From Narthecium ossifragum (taxonomy: Eukaryota > Streptophyta > Magnoliopsida > Dioscoreales > Nartheciaceae), in assembly GCA_963920575.1 (NCBI GenBank), contig OY986965.1, positions 19,691,220 through 19,755,219 of the forward strand: a DNA stretch of 64,000 nt. Reading direction: 5' to 3'. Under the pieces are notes generated by a model. That model was not told where the DNA came from and made no database searches. It saw only the letters and a list, made by a program, of their open reading frames with translations. Shown one piece after another: positions 1 to 11,027 of the stretch (position 1 is the first letter of the stretch; every line of letters starts with the position of its first letter). Made by a program: the position numbers and the translations under genes.

Positions 1-2508
1 AAAAGGAAGGCTCCAATCGGGTGGTTGCACAATAGGTGTGGAAGTCAATTTATCAATCAAGGCTTGAAAAGCCTTCTGACAATCAATAGTCCACTCAAAA
101 GGGGTATCCTTTATCAACATATTACATAAAGGACGAGCAATGGCAGAAAAATTTTGAATGAATCTCCTGTAAAAACCAGCATGCCCTAGAAAGGATCTAA
201 CATCTTTAACGGTCTTTGGCACAGGAAGATTTGAGATGAGATCGATTTTTGATCGGTCTACCTCAATGCCTTTGGAAGAGACAATATGGCCCAACACAAT
301 GCCTGAGGGCACCATGAAGTGACACTTTTCCCAATTAAGCACAAGGTTCTTCTCCTCACACCTGCTCAAGACTCTCTTTAAGTTTTGCAAGCATGCATCA
401 AAAGTATTACCAAATACAGTCAAGTCATCCATATATACCTCCATACATTCCTCGATCATATCAGCAAACATACTCATAATGCAATGCTGAAAAGTAGAAG
501 GAGCATTACACAATCCAAATGGCATTCTACGGAAAGCATAAGTACCAAAAGGACATGTAAAAGTAGTTTTTTCCTGATCCTCTAAAGCAATCTCAATCTG
601 ATAATATCCAGAATAACCGTCGAGAAAACAATAAAAAGGATGTCCAGCTACTCTCTCTAAAATCTGATCTAGAAAAGGCAGTGGAAAATGATCCTTACGG
701 GTGGCAGCATTCAATTTTCTATAATCTATGCACATACGCCATCCTGTCACTAATTTAGTGGGGACAAAGTCTCCACTTTCATTTTTAACAACAGTGACAC
801 CAGATTTTTTAGGCACAACCTGTGTAGGACTTACCCATTTGCTATCAGCAATAGGATAGATAATCCCTGCATCTAATAATTTCAACACTTCAGTTTTGAC
901 TACCTCTTTCATTGTAGGGTTCAACCTACGCTGAGGATCCCTGTGAGGTACAGCCCCTTGTTCGAGATTAATCATATGGGAACATATCAAGGGACTAATA
1001 CCTTTCAGATCTGCTATACTCCATCCAATAGCTGATTTATGCTCATTCAAAATGCTAAGTAATTGCTCACCGTGCTCTGCAGTAAATGCTGAAGAAATAA
1101 TAACTGGGTATGTATCACCTGGACCAAGATAGGCGTGCTTTAAACCTTGAGGAAGCGGCTTCAGGTCCAGTTTGGGCGGCTCTATTGATGATGGTGTTGG
1201 TGGCTGTCCTCTTTCTGGCAGTTCTTCAAACTTTGGAGTCCATGGACCTGCAAAAGAACAATGTTCCAAATTTTTACACATACCATCAACATCAACATTT
1301 TCATCCAAATCTAATTCAAGAGAATTAATTTCAGATGTAGCAAACTCCTCTTTAGTGAGCAGATCAATCTGGTAAGTCTGCTGGCATTCATCATCCTCAT
1401 CAGGCTGCTTAGCAACATTAAAAACATTGATTTCTAAAGTCATATTCCCAAAAGTTAACTTCATTAAGCCATTCCTGCAATTAATTATAGCATTAGCAGT
1501 AGCAAGAAACGGTCTACCTAAGATAAGGGGAATCCTAGAATCAGCAGTTACTATAGCCTGAGTATCCAAGACTAAGAAATCAATAGGATAATAAAATTTA
1601 TCTATTTGAACAAGCACATCCTCAACTACTTCTCGTGGAGTTTTCGTGGATCTATCTGCCAATTGCAAAATCACAGATGTCGACTTAATCTGTCCCAAAC
1701 CAAGTTGCAAGTAAACAGAATATGGCATCAAATTAACACTCGCACCAAGATCTAATAAAGCTTGTCCTACTTCATGCTCTCCAATGAAACACGATACAGT
1801 TTGACAGCCAGGATCCTTATATTTAGGAGGAATCCTGTACTGAAGCAATGCACTAACCTGCTCTGTTAAAAATGCAGTTTTCTTTACATGATGTCGTCTC
1901 TTCATAGTGCATAAATCTTTAATCACTTTAGCATATGTAGGAATTTGCTTAATAACATGCAAAAGAGGAAGGTTTACCTTAACCTGCCGAAGATGCTCCA
2001 AAATCTCGCTGTTGGGCTCCATAGTAAATTTAGTGGATTTCAATGCCTGAGGGAAAGGGACACGTACCTGAAAGTCACCTGGTGTAGGGCCATCTGAAAG
2101 ATCGGTCTCTACATGGTCCTCCTCAATTCGGTCCCCTTCTTCAATAGCAATAGGAGATTCGGTGGCCTCTTGGGAAGGGCTTTTTGTTGTTTTCCCGCTT
2201 CTTGTAGTTATGGAATTCATCTCCTTCACATTATTTTGCTCAACACTAGATACCTGCGTTTGTTGAGGTTGAGCTGGAAACTTCCCTCGTTCATACACGC
2301 TCAAAGAGTTGATCAACTTTATGATCTGGCTCTTGATCTCTTGAATATCCTCCTTCCTTTCCTTAGATTCCTGCACAATCATAGATTTCAGTTCCTGTAA
2401 ATTATCATTAAATGTAGGCCTAGGAAAACCAGATGTATTATAAGGAGGGTTAGAAAAAGGCTTATTAGGTGGCGGTTGATGATGCTCGTTGCTCTGTGGA
2501 GCGTTCGA
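1..2508 (-). CDS. pol: Athila-1 pol: gag C-terminus, aspartic protease and reverse transcriptase (partial)
   Basis: This is the continuation of the gag frame after the amber codon at 2509-2511. It stays open for over 800 codons to the window edge, so the protein is incomplete at its C-terminus. The first part is a low-complexity, coiled-coil-like linker (about 2100-2500). The protease lies at about 1430-1830, with its catalytic motif DLGAS near 1738-1752 and the conserved ILGRPFLAT element near 1500-1530. The reverse transcriptase follows, with CIDYRKLNAAT near 700-732, MPFGLCNAP near 500-540 and the catalytic YMDD at about 424-435. After that comes the connection region, with SFLGHAGFYRRF near 150-190. 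The encoded enzyme would copy element RNA to cDNA in cytoplasmic particles. Its frame equals the gag frame (732 and 3663 differ by a multiple of three), so no frameshift is needed. RNase H and integrase must lie to the left. Confidence 0.85.
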
Positions 2509-3663
2509 CTACCAGATGAAGTTTGGATGCTCTCGCCATCCTGGATTATACGTCTCTGAATAGGGAGTGTACGGCCTCCTGAATCCGCCTACAGCGTTAC
2601 AATGCTCGTCGTACACACCTCTCATCTCAGCATAGGTGGGGCAATCATCAATCTGGTGGTCTGCGCCTTGACAGATCGCACATGGCCCAGCCGGCCTTGT
2701 AGGTTCATTGTATGGAGAGGTTCGGGCTTCCATCATATCTTTGGTCTTTAATAGCTCCAGCTCCCTTGTTAGACTCTCCACTTTTGCCTTGAGTGCATCC
2801 TCCTCCCGCAGCTGATAAATTCCTCCACCTTGTTGCTGCGGTGGTGGTCTGGCCCTGTTTGTACTTTCTGTTGCATTCGGTCCAGTCCATGTATGAGCTT
2901 TCTCAGCAAGCTCTGTCAAATACTCAATAGCTGCGTCAGAATCATTTTCCAAAAATTCACCATTACACATCATCTCAACAAATTGGCGTTCTCTAACAGT
3001 TAAACCATCATAGAAATAACTAACAAGACGCCAACTTTCATATCCATGATGAGGACATAAATTCAACATGTCTTTAAATCGTTCCCACGCCTGATACAAA
3101 GTTTCACTATCCTTCTGTGTGAAGATCGAAATCTGTCTCTTAAGTGCATTGGTTTTGTGCTGTGGGAAATACTTGTTGAAAAATATCTGTGTCATTTCAG
3201 CCCAAGATCCTATAGATCGTGGTCTCAAGGAATATAACCAACTCTTTGCTCTATCCTTCAGTGAGAAGGGAAAGAACTTAAGTAGGATCATATCTAGTGC
3301 ACCTGGTTGGCCATGGAAGGTCGCTACTACTTCCTCAAACTCCCTAATATGCACATATGGATTTTCATTTTTCAACCCATGAAAGGTAGGAAGCAACTGA
3401 ATCATGCCAGGCTTAAAGTCAACATGTGCAGCATTAGGTGGAAACATGATGCATGAAGGTGTAGCAGTGCGTGTTGGATGCAAATATTCTTGCAAACTCC
3501 TAGGAGCTTGTTGTTCCTCGTGCTCAGCCATAATGAAAGTATGATGTGAGGTTTGTGACTGTGCGTCAAAAAGATCAGCAATATATGTCTCACTATCAGA
3601 AGTTTCAGAATCACCCTCGGGGCGTCTAGCAAATCTGCCTAGTCCGTCTCTATACCGAGACAT
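2509..3663 (-). CDS. gag: Athila-1 gag (capsid/nucleocapsid), 384 codons to an amber stop
   Basis: Starts at an ATG (plus-strand cat, 3661-3663) about 160 bases downstream of the primer-binding site, the usual layout. The retrotransposon gag fold is visible in FHGLKNENPYVHIREFEEV, then FPFSLKDRAKSWLYSL and YFPQHKT; these match the capsid domain of plant Ty3/gypsy gags. A nucleocapsid-type zinc knuckle CAICQGADHQIDDC lies near residues 330-345, and a typical Athila tail NPGWREHPNF lies just before the stop. The product would assemble the particle and bind element RNA. The stop is TAG directly after a Trp codon, and the same frame runs open on its other side, so the amber is either a recent C-to-T change or a read-through point. 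Codon use and length look intact. Confidence 0.9.
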   Translation of the reverse strand: MSRYRDGLGRFARRPEGDSETSDSETYIADLFDAQSQTSHHTFIMAEHEEQQAPRSLQEYLHPTRTATPSCIMFPPNAAHVDFKPGMIQLLPTFHGLKNENPYVHIREFEEVVATFHGQPGALDMILLKFFPFSLKDRAKSWLYSLRPRSIGSWAEMTQIFFNKYFPQHKTNALKRQISIFTQKDSETLYQAWERFKDMLNLCPHHGYESWRLVSYFYDGLTVRERQFVEMMCNGEFLENDSDAAIEYLTELAEKAHTWTGPNATESTNRARPPPQQQGGGIYQLREEDALKAKVESLTRELELLKTKDMMEARTSPYNEPTRPAGPCAICQGADHQIDDCPTYAEMRGVYDEHCNAVGGFRRPYTPYSETYNPGWREHPNFIW

Positions 3664-3823
3664 ACACCAGCAAACACACGATCCAAAAGATGCAAACCAA
3701 CTAAAAAAAAATCAAAACCAAAATAAAGAAATAAAGAAATAAAGACTAAAGAAAATGAATGAAGTTACCGCTTTCGGTGTCTACAATCACTGTAATCTGA
3801 TTCTGGCACTTTTCTGAATCGTC

Positions 3824-3841
3824 TCCCCGGCAACGGCGCCA
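3824..3841 (-). promoter_or_regulatory. Primer-binding site of Athila-1 (tRNA-Asp type)
   Basis: On the minus strand the 18 bases read TGGCGCCGTTGCCGGGGA, the primer site seen in many Athila elements and assigned to tRNA-Asp. It lies five bases inside the LTR end at 3847, where minus-strand cDNA synthesis would start. Confidence 0.88.
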
Positions 3842-4239
3842 ATTTTTGATGTCGCTCAAATGTGTCACGAACAGCGGTCGCGGTGCAGTACAGCATAAGA
3901 GAGGTCGAATCCCACAGAGAGACAAGCAGGAAAGATCCAGAAACACAGATAACAATGTATCGAAAACAATCAAGAGGGTAAAAAGTTAAGAAAATAGATT
4001 GGAGATGTAATGGTAAGATAAAGTTAACGAAAGAAATCAAGATTTGAATGAGGCTAGGCTTCAGGAATCACTTCACTCGGATTTAGGTTCTTCTCTTCTC
4101 AATGGTTCATATAATACTCAGTTAAGGGATTCACATCCCAATCGCCTTTACCGGAAGATATAGAATTATGAATCTGATAAAATATATAAATGTCTCTTCC
4201 TACGATTGGTTCTTCCTTTTTATAGTTCTAACTTCATCC

Positions 4240-4505
4240 AACCAAACCTAAGAATACACGATACCCGCTGTCACTACAGGCAACGCGCAGCAAAAGTTCA
4301 TCGGGACAAAGCCCTAACTCTAATCGGATCTCTAAGAATACACAATACCAACTCTCACAATCGGCAATGCATAGCAAAGATCTCACGGTATAGAGCCCCA
4401 ACCTTATCTAACCAGATTCCTAAGAATACACAATACCAGCTGTCACTACGGGCAATGCATAGCAAAGGTCTCACGAGACTCGATAGGAGAATCAAAGGAG
4501 ATAAC
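4240..4505. repeat. Three-unit tandem repeat inside the Athila-1 LTR
   Basis: Units begin with TAAGAATACACRATACC at 4249, 4333 and 4421, giving periods of 84 and 88 bases. Each continues with a degenerate block containing GGCAATGCATAGCAAAG. The repeat lies between the TATA-like region and the primer site, that is, in the transcribed leader. Confidence 0.8.
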
Positions 4506-4861
4506 TATGGGATCACAATATCATAAAAGAAGCATGACTGGATTTATAATAATGTTTAACCACAAAGCAATCTGTGAAGATCCAATACATAAGAAGAGTT
4601 TAACAATAAAGATTAAAAACTATGAACCATTGTTGGAGAAGAAGCCCTAGTCCTCGCTAGATCATCCGTCCGCCATGCCCGCGGATTACTCGGCCATGGA
4701 TGGAGATTCGTCCATCTTCTTCCTTTGGGAAACACCCAGAAAAGAGCCTCCAAAAACGTCCAAGAAGTCCCCCTCAAACCCTAGAAAGAGTCCTATTTAC
4801 AGCCCCAAAGTCTCTCCATCAACGGATTTGATCTAAATCGTTGATTTAATTCACTGGGAAC

Positions 4862-5215
4862 GTCCGATCGATCCCCCTCGGGATGTTGGATCGATCGGTC
4901 TCTTGAAATCTCCAATCTTCTATTTACGCCCGAGTCCGATCGATGGACGGATCGATCGAACTCTGCTCTTCTAAAAAGCATACGTTCTGTCACCCTTTAA
5001 TTCCCAAGTCCGATCGATTGAATTATGAGTGTTGGATCGATCGGTTGAGTAAAAATCCGCTGTTTTTGGCTTTTTCCGAGTCCGATCGATCGGACCATCG
5101 GTGTCGGATCGATCGGACCCTATAGGAGCGATAGAGGGATCGATCGCTCCCTATATGGCTGAAAAAAACAAGTTTTGTCACGTTTCTGCGTGGTCCGATC
5201 GATCGGCGGATCGCT
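4862..5215. repeat. GATCGATC palindrome cluster in the Athila-1 LTR
   Basis: At least eight copies of GATCGATC or GATCGAT with one change are spaced 20-70 bases apart, often flanked as TCCGATCGATCGGAC. In element orientation the cluster lies upstream of the probable promoter. Similar clusters are found in other element families in this window. Confidence 0.85.
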
Positions 5216-5580
5216 CGGACTTCCAGCTTATTTTCGGTTCTGCCCTTCAGACTGCGCTATCTGTACTAAAATTGCGGTAACTTCCTGTAGGAAACTCGGA
5301 ATCACGAACGGTAAAGTTCTCTAGAATCTAGACTTCAAGAGCTTTCCAACCATATATGGCACATCATCTGGTTCTTCATGAGCAGGTACAGATTAATTTT
5401 TGAAGTTGATCCATATACTCTTTTCAGCTTCTTTTAGCTCCAATTTCCTGCATTTTCCAAACAACCATGTGAAGCAACATATAGATATAAAAATAGTAAT
5501 AAAGATGCTGATTAAGGATAATAATCTAGCAATTGAGATGGTTATAAGGTTGTTCAGAGTGCACTTTCATGCACTCATCA

Positions 5581-6410
5581 ATGAGCTAATCAAACTGAAT
5601 GGTTTTCCTAATGGTTGATAGGTGATTGGCTAGTTCTTCATATCACTCAACACGTTCCGGTTAGGATCCCATGTCGGTGAGAGCAATTATCTAAAAGTCA
5701 GTGACCTAATGATTAGTTATGATCACTGCTAATGAATCCTCTAATTAGGATGAATGCATCGTGAGAAAATAGTATAATATGGATTTTGATGTAAGATAAA
5801 GATGGTTCTAGCACCTTGATATCACCAAATAGAATGTATCAAGGATCAGAAGTTACCCTAGTGGTTCTAGCACTAGTGTAGTGGTTCTAGCACTACGAAA
5901 TCCCTAATCTTGAATTAAGATGAATAACGGATTAAGAGTTGGTCATAATGGTTCTAGCATTACGTGTAATGGTCCTAGCATCAGAAAACTCTTAATCTCG
6001 AGAAGCAAATCCTCACATCCATGGTTCTAGCATGAATGTTTTGATAAAAATCTCTAATTTCAAGCCTTAACATGCTCAAGACCTAGATCTAGGGTATAAA
6101 GGAATAAATCATTCATCCACTAATAATAAAATCACACTAAGTTCATAAAGAAATTAAGATCAATCCATACAAACCATTCAAAGAGGTATACAAGCCCTAA
6201 ATCTTAGGAATTCCTAATAGAAACCCTAGTTACATCATAAGAATCCCATGGCGATGAGTTTAGCTGCTCATCTTGAGGGTTTGATCCATAGATGAAGGTT
6301 GATGAAGCTCTTCCGCCACGGATTTCCTTCCAAAAAATTCTAAAAAGATAAGTTAAAAAGAGGAAAAAGGAACTAAGAAATAGTGCTCCCTCTCCTTGGT
6401 CTCCAAGCAG
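5581..6410. repeat. Decayed LTR-like sequence with a repeated GGTTCTAGCAC motif
   Basis: No coding signal. Between about 5810 and 6035 the motif GGTTCTAGCA(C/T) occurs at least six times in slightly different contexts. The right part (6190-6400) has the same layout as the leader side of the Athila-like LTRs here: a run of AAACCCTAG followed by GATCCATAGATGAAGG and a pyrimidine/purine-rich stretch. I read it as a truncated LTR of a further family, cut at the right by the broken end of Tekay-2. No terminal TG...CA or target duplication was found. Confidence 0.4.
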
Positions 6411-7145
6411 CCAAGAGAGAGTCTCGAGAGATCCAGTGCTTGGTAGGGGAGCAGTGGCGGGCGCGGATCGGGGGCGGGACCGAGCCGCTCCAGGGGTGGA
6501 GGCGGCCAGCGGGGGCGTGTGTTTGCTCTTCCAGTGCGTGAGCAATCGGATACCGTTCAGCTTTTCCAGCCGCCACAACAGTACCAGCAGGTGACTGCAG
6601 AGCCATCCGTGCCCAGAGGATTAGAGACGAGTTGGCTAGAGGTGGCATAGTCTGTAGACTCACCAATCGGCGGCACAGTCAGGGTAGACCGGGTCTGCCG
6701 ATCTTGTTCTTTGGAGGTTGGAGGCCTCCGTTTCTGTCTAGACCTGCGGGTGCTAGACATGACAGGCTTCGATGTGATACTCGGTATGGACTGATTAGCA
6801 GCATACCGAGCCATCATCGACTGTGGTCGCCGGAGGGTGGTTGCTTGGACACCCGACGGGACACAGTTTGCGTTGTTAAGGGATCGGTTCTCAGCCGATT
6901 CCTTTGCTTGTGGTGCGGGGAGGCGTGGCAGCGAGCTCTCAGCCTTGTTGGCCAGCATGTCCCTGTTCGGTTCCGAGGGAGTGCAGCAGAGCAGTTTTCC
7001 CAAGATCGTGTGCGACTACGCCGATGTGTTTCCCGAGGTGTTGCCAGGGCTTCTACCGTCCAGAGAGGTCGATTTTGAGATCGACCTAGTACCAGGTACC
7101 GCACCGATCTCTCTCCCAGCTTTCAGGATGGCACCAGCAGAGTAG
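6410..7145 (+). pseudogene. Tekay-2 gag-protease remnant
   Basis: Fragments match the Tekay copy on the opposite strand (49680-50720). The zinc-knuckle/protease linker is present at 6410-6600, but the sequence then jumps to the region after the protease active site, so the DSGAS motif is deleted. The remainder encodes the second half of the protease and the spacer before RT, for instance FPEVLPGL near 7030 and [19 protein letters not shown] near 7085-7140. It ends at a TAG where the other copy has a CAA, a C-to-T change typical of methylated repeats. Reading frames shift at least twice. Confidence 0.75.
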
Positions 7146-8682
7146 AGTGAGTTGAGGATCCAGTTAGACGAGCTTACCAGCAGAGGCTTCGTCCATCCCA
7201 GCATGTCTCCCTGGAGGGCGCCAGTGTTGTTCGCAAAGAATAAGGATGGTACCCTTCGACTTTGCATAGACTACAGGCGGCTCAACAGGGTGACGGTGAA
7301 GAACAGGTATCCGATGCTGCGGATCGATGACCTGTTTGACCAATTGTGAGGATCTTCAGTGTTCTCGAAGATCGACCTCCGCATCGGCTACCACCAGTAG
7401 AGGGTTCGGAATTGCGACATCCCGAAGATGGCATTCCGCATTCGATATGGTCTGTACGAGTTCGTGGTGATGCCGTTTGGGCTGACGAACGCACCAGCAG
7501 CGTTCATGGATCTCATGCAGAGGATCTTCCGGCCTTTCCTAGACGAGTTCGTGGTGGTGTTCGTCGACGACATCCTTATCTACTCCTGGTCAGGGGCGGA
7601 GCACGAGTGACACTTGGGGACAGTGTTGTAGCTACTTCGGGAGCATCGGCTTTATGCCAAGGCTTCCAACTGCGAGTTCTGGCTTGCACAGGTGGGATTC
7701 CCTGGACACGTGGTGTCGGCAGCAGGGATCTCAGTTGACCCGGCCAAGATCGAGGCAGTGGTGCAGTGGCAGAGACCAAGGACAGTGTTCGAGGTCCGCA
7801 GTTTCCTAGGCATGGCGGGTTACTACAGACAGTTCGTGCGGGACTTCTCCAGAGTTGCCAGACCGTTGACCAGATAGACACATAAGGCCGTCCCGTTCAT
7901 GTGGGATGATGCTTGTGAGCGAGCCTTCGTGGAGCTGAGGACGAGGTTGACCAGTGCGCCGGTGCTGATCGTCCCAGAGCGAGGTGTTGGTTACAGTATC
8001 TACAGCAACGCTAGATGGAGCTACTGGAGGACTACGACTTTGCGTTGCATTACCATCCTGGTAAGGCAAACGTCATAGCAGACGCGCTGAGCAGACAAGT
8101 GAGAGACACCAGAGCAGCAGTTGCAAGGTTGTCAGCACGGCAGTAGCAGGCTCTAGAGACGGCGGGCCAGTTGGGGCTCGAGTTTGAGGATCGGGGATCC
8201 AGCAGCTTTCTCTATGCAGTGCAGAGTATGCCAGCAGTCTTAGCCAGAGTGTTAGAGGCACAACACAGTGACCCAGAGCTCGAGGAGTTACGCACATCGG
8301 CGGGCACGGAGGGCGCGAACGGGGACTAGACAGTATCGTCAGACGGAGGGCTATGGTTCAGAGGCAGAGTAGCGGTTCCAGCAGATCCAGTTCTACGAGA
8401 CGACGTCCTACGAGAGTTCCACCACTCTGGTTTTGCAGTTCATCCCAACGACACCAAGATGTACCAGGATCTTCGGCGACAGTTCTGGTGGCGCGGGATG
8501 AAGAGGGCAGTGACGGAGTTCGTATCACGCTGCCTTACCTGTCAGAAGGTCAAGGCAGAGCACCAACGGACTCCGGGGTTACTTCAGCCACTTCCACTAG
8601 CTGAGTGGAAGTGAGAGCACATCACGATGGACTTCGTGACCGGACTACCGAGATCTCCTAGGGAGAATGACGCGATTTGGGT
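7146..8682 (+). pseudogene. Tekay-2 RT, partial RNase H and integrase zinc-finger remnant
   Basis: RT blocks are recognisable in order: [17 protein letters not shown] (about 7160), [16 protein letters not shown] (about 7240), [12 protein letters not shown] (about 7470) and the catalytic FVDD within [12 protein letters not shown] (about 7555). [15 protein letters not shown] follows (about 7810). Most of RNase H is deleted near 8010, where the other copy carries the [10 protein letters not shown] segment. The integrase HHCC finger is at about 8415-8560 (HHSGFAVHP ... CLTCQKVK). The integrase core begins with [12 protein letters not shown] and is cut at 8682 by the solo LTR. Scattered TAG codons sit where the minus-strand copy has CAG, and there is at least one frameshift. 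Confidence 0.82.
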
Positions 8683-11022
8683 TGTGAGGACCTGCCCCTC
8701 TACCCCTGTGGCTCGGTGTAGACCGCAAAGGCAATTTGGTAAATTGCGCCTTGTTGGATTGTTTCACACCCGCGTGTGCACACACTGGCCTTGTATGTGT
8801 TAGTGTTTGTTTAGAATGGCTAGGTGGACCCGGGATCAGAAGATCCTAGCTCGGGCGCGCGAAAGCTTGCCGTTGGGCAGCTGACGACCCTTGAGCGATT
8901 GATCGCTCCTTGGAACAATCGATCGGACTCGTGAGCGAGTCGGTGGGTTTTGATCCGGGGCGAGAACGATCGATCGCTGCTTGGAGCGACCGATCGGAAT
9001 CGCGTCGGTGGTTTTTCTGCTTCGCGAGGACGGCCACCGCTGGCCGTCGTTCTCATCTGTCAGAGGGGGGGAGGACTTTCCCTCCCCTCCCCTCACTTTT
9101 CCCCCTCTTTCCTGGCTGTCCCCTCCCCTTTTCCCTCATTTTCTTCCCCTCTCTTCCTCCTTCTCCTTTCTTCTTCTTCTCTTGTCTTCTCCCCCGAAGC
9201 TCTGCTCTTCCCCTATTTTTCCGGCAGCCACCTTCCCCTCTTCCGTTCTCCCTCCTCCGACCATCAAATTGGGTGTTCTTTGGCTCGTTGGATTCGTGAC
9301 AACGAGAGGAAGATCTCGGAAGTGGCTTGGTGGCTTGTTGGTGATCAAATCGCGGGGAATCAGCCGAGGAAAGCGCAGCTAGGTAGGGTTATACCTACTG
9401 ATGTTCTTTTCGGGTTTTCTTTAGATCTAGCCGTTGGATCTTGTTGATCCTTTCTTTGCTGGATTCGTTATACCTGTTAGAATTACTGATTTAAGTTTCA
9501 TGTTAATCAGTTGAGATTTGAGTAGGTTTTATGCAAGATTAGTCTCGGATTTCTGGTTTTCTACTGTTCTTGAGAAACAGCCGGCTTGCGGCGAGTTTTC
9601 CGGCCGGCGAGTACATGATCTTGGCATTTGATAAACATAAGAGTGGTAGATCTCTTCGTTAGCTTTCCATTCCATCTTATTTCATATTTTTCCGATTTTT
9701 ATACGATTTGTTATGAATTGTTTGCTGGAGGGCTGCGTTGCAGCAATTAAATTGGTAAGTGAGTTGATTAGCGGTTTTGATTTGTATTTTTCCGTTAAGC
9801 CAACCGTTGGATGATAATGATTTTTGGGTAATTTGATACTGGTATATACACCTACTGGTGGCTATGTTAGATCTTCAATCCGACGTCGTTTCGACGTCAG
9901 ATCAACGGGATCAATTAGCCCCTAAGTAGTGGTTTTGGGTGTTTGAATATAATATTATATTTCGGAATATAATATTATATTATTTACTGTTCATCAGCGG
10001 TTTTCGGGGTTGCTTCCCGTGGCAGGAGTCTGCGGTTGACGGTCGTGGTACTGTCGTAATGCCGGGACCCACTGCGGATCGGCGGGCAGCGGTTGGTAGT
10101 ACCGCTACAGCGATCCAGTAGACTTATATGATGCTTGACATACTGTTGCATGCTTTGGTTCTTATCTGTGTATGTCATTGCATGCATCGTTGTCTTGTGC
10201 ATTAGTTGCATTGGTTAGGGCGTGGGTGATCCTTGGGTCGCCGTCCCGAGGCTGGAAGCTCGGACTTAGCCCTAAGACCGGGGTTGGGTTGTTTGGACCC
10301 GGTTTGAATTGTAGTGTCCAGTCGATTCGATGATAAGGTTAGATGACTGGTACACTGGTTGCTTGATGATTGTAGAGGTTGTGTCGGCCTTAAGTCGGAT
10401 GCTGAGGTGTAGCCGGTGTCCTACTGTGCTGACCCGGCGAGTAGTGAAGTTGCCTACTCAGCTTGTGTGTCGCCAGTGTTGTTCCCGTTATTGAGTGCTG
10501 CTCCTAAGCCTCAGGGACACGCGGTGGGGTTATGGGACCCCTGTATACACCCAGGTCCTACTTAAGGGCGACACTGTTGCGTTTCCCTCTTCCTTCTGTG
10601 TGTCGTAGTGTAGATCCCTACTGAGCTTAGTGATCACTCCTACCCGGTCTGCGTTTTGCAGGTGCAGGCGTCAGTTCTTCCTCTGTGGCCCCTACCGGGC
10701 AGTTGGTCGGCGGTGCGGCGGTGCCTGGTGGACTTTGAGAGGTGGCGATATTTTTCGTTTTTACCCTTATGTTAGATAGTCTCCTACGGGAGTAATGTTG
10801 TACTTTGAATCTTCCCCTCTTCGAGGATTTGTATATTTAACACTTTGAGTTATTAATCTGTGGTTCGATGTTGTTAATTGTTGTTTTAATTGAGGGTGCT
10901 TTGGTGAATTGCTAGGGAGACCAATAGGTTAGAGGGAACCCTCGCCGTTCTTTTTCCGCGTTGGTTAGGTTCCGGTTCGCGTCGCCCGGCCCGGTTGGGC
11001 TTTCGCGGGTCGGGGTGCGACA
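8683..11022 (+). mobile_element. Solo LTR A (Tekay family, 2340 bp) in the Tekay-2 integrase
   Basis: Begins TGTGAGGACC and ends GGGTGCGACA. It is flanked on both sides by the 5-bp target duplication TGGGT (8678-8682 and 11023-11027). The integrase reading frame resumes exactly after the second copy, and the uninterrupted equivalent on the other strand (around 48180) reads straight through. There is no internal coding sequence, so a complete insertion was reduced to one LTR by LTR-LTR recombination. Internal landmarks are a GATCGATC cluster (about 8890-9010), a pyrimidine-rich leader (9070-9260), a splice-donor-like site at 9383, an AT-rich hairpin (9946-9981) and a splice-acceptor-like site ending at 10661. 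Confidence 0.95.
9946..9981. repeat. AT-rich hairpin in LTR A
   Basis: Two identical 16-base blocks (AATATAATATTATATT, itself self-complementary) flank a TCGG loop, giving a perfect 16-bp stem. The same position in LTR B (about 13308-13341) and LTR I (57910-57942) holds an equivalent hairpin. Each is followed by TTTACTGTTCATC. Confidence 0.85.
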
Positions 11023-11027
11023 TGGGT

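Larger units (their letters stand above)
1..5580 (-). mobile_element. Athila-lineage Ty3/gypsy element Athila-1, right-hand (5') part
   Basis: Minus-strand LTR retrotransposon whose 5' LTR (3847-5580), primer-binding site, gag, protease and reverse transcriptase lie in the window. RNase H, integrase and the 3' LTR lie beyond position 1. The lineage call rests on the primer site complementary to the tRNA-Asp type used by Athila elements, on a gag with one CCHC knuckle, and on a protease motif DLGAS rather than DTGA. Gag and pol share one reading frame, interrupted in what I can see by a single amber codon at 2509-2511. It is therefore the best-preserved coding element in the window and probably the youngest. 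Confidence 0.9.
3847..5580 (-). repeat. 5' LTR of Athila-1 (1734 bp)
   Basis: Plus-strand reading begins TGATGTCGCTC and ends GCACTCATCA, so the LTR has TG...CA ends and a short imperfect inverted terminal repeat. The right end (about 5550-5580) matches the start of the nested Athila LTRs at 17470 and 24279 (GCATGAAAGTGCACTCTGA). Inside are a three-unit tandem repeat (4240-4505), a TATA-like site near 4790-4800 read on the minus strand, and a GATCGATC-rich stretch (4862-5215) upstream of it. The solo LTR at 42969-44551 is a relative: it shares the segment around 4765-4815. The partner 3' LTR is outside the window, so insertion age cannot be estimated here. Confidence 0.85.

Noticed and set aside
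4862..5215. Regularly spaced GATCGATC repeats as a CRISPR array
   Set aside because: The repeats are 8-12 bases, variable and irregularly spaced, in plant LTRs. There are no repeat-spacer units and no cas genes.
6632..7104. Frames on both strands of Tekay-2 (for example 6632-7078 plus and 6557-7003 minus) as separate genes
   Set aside because: They are shadows of the degenerate protease-RT region, which matches the better copy at 49680-50471.
8910..9447. Overlapping open frames of 130-165 codons in the pyrimidine-rich leader of LTR A (and similar ones in LTRs B, C, D, E and I)
   Set aside because: They are Pro/Ser/Leu-rich in all frames because of the C/T-rich sequence, carry no domain, and are not conserved in frame between LTR copies.
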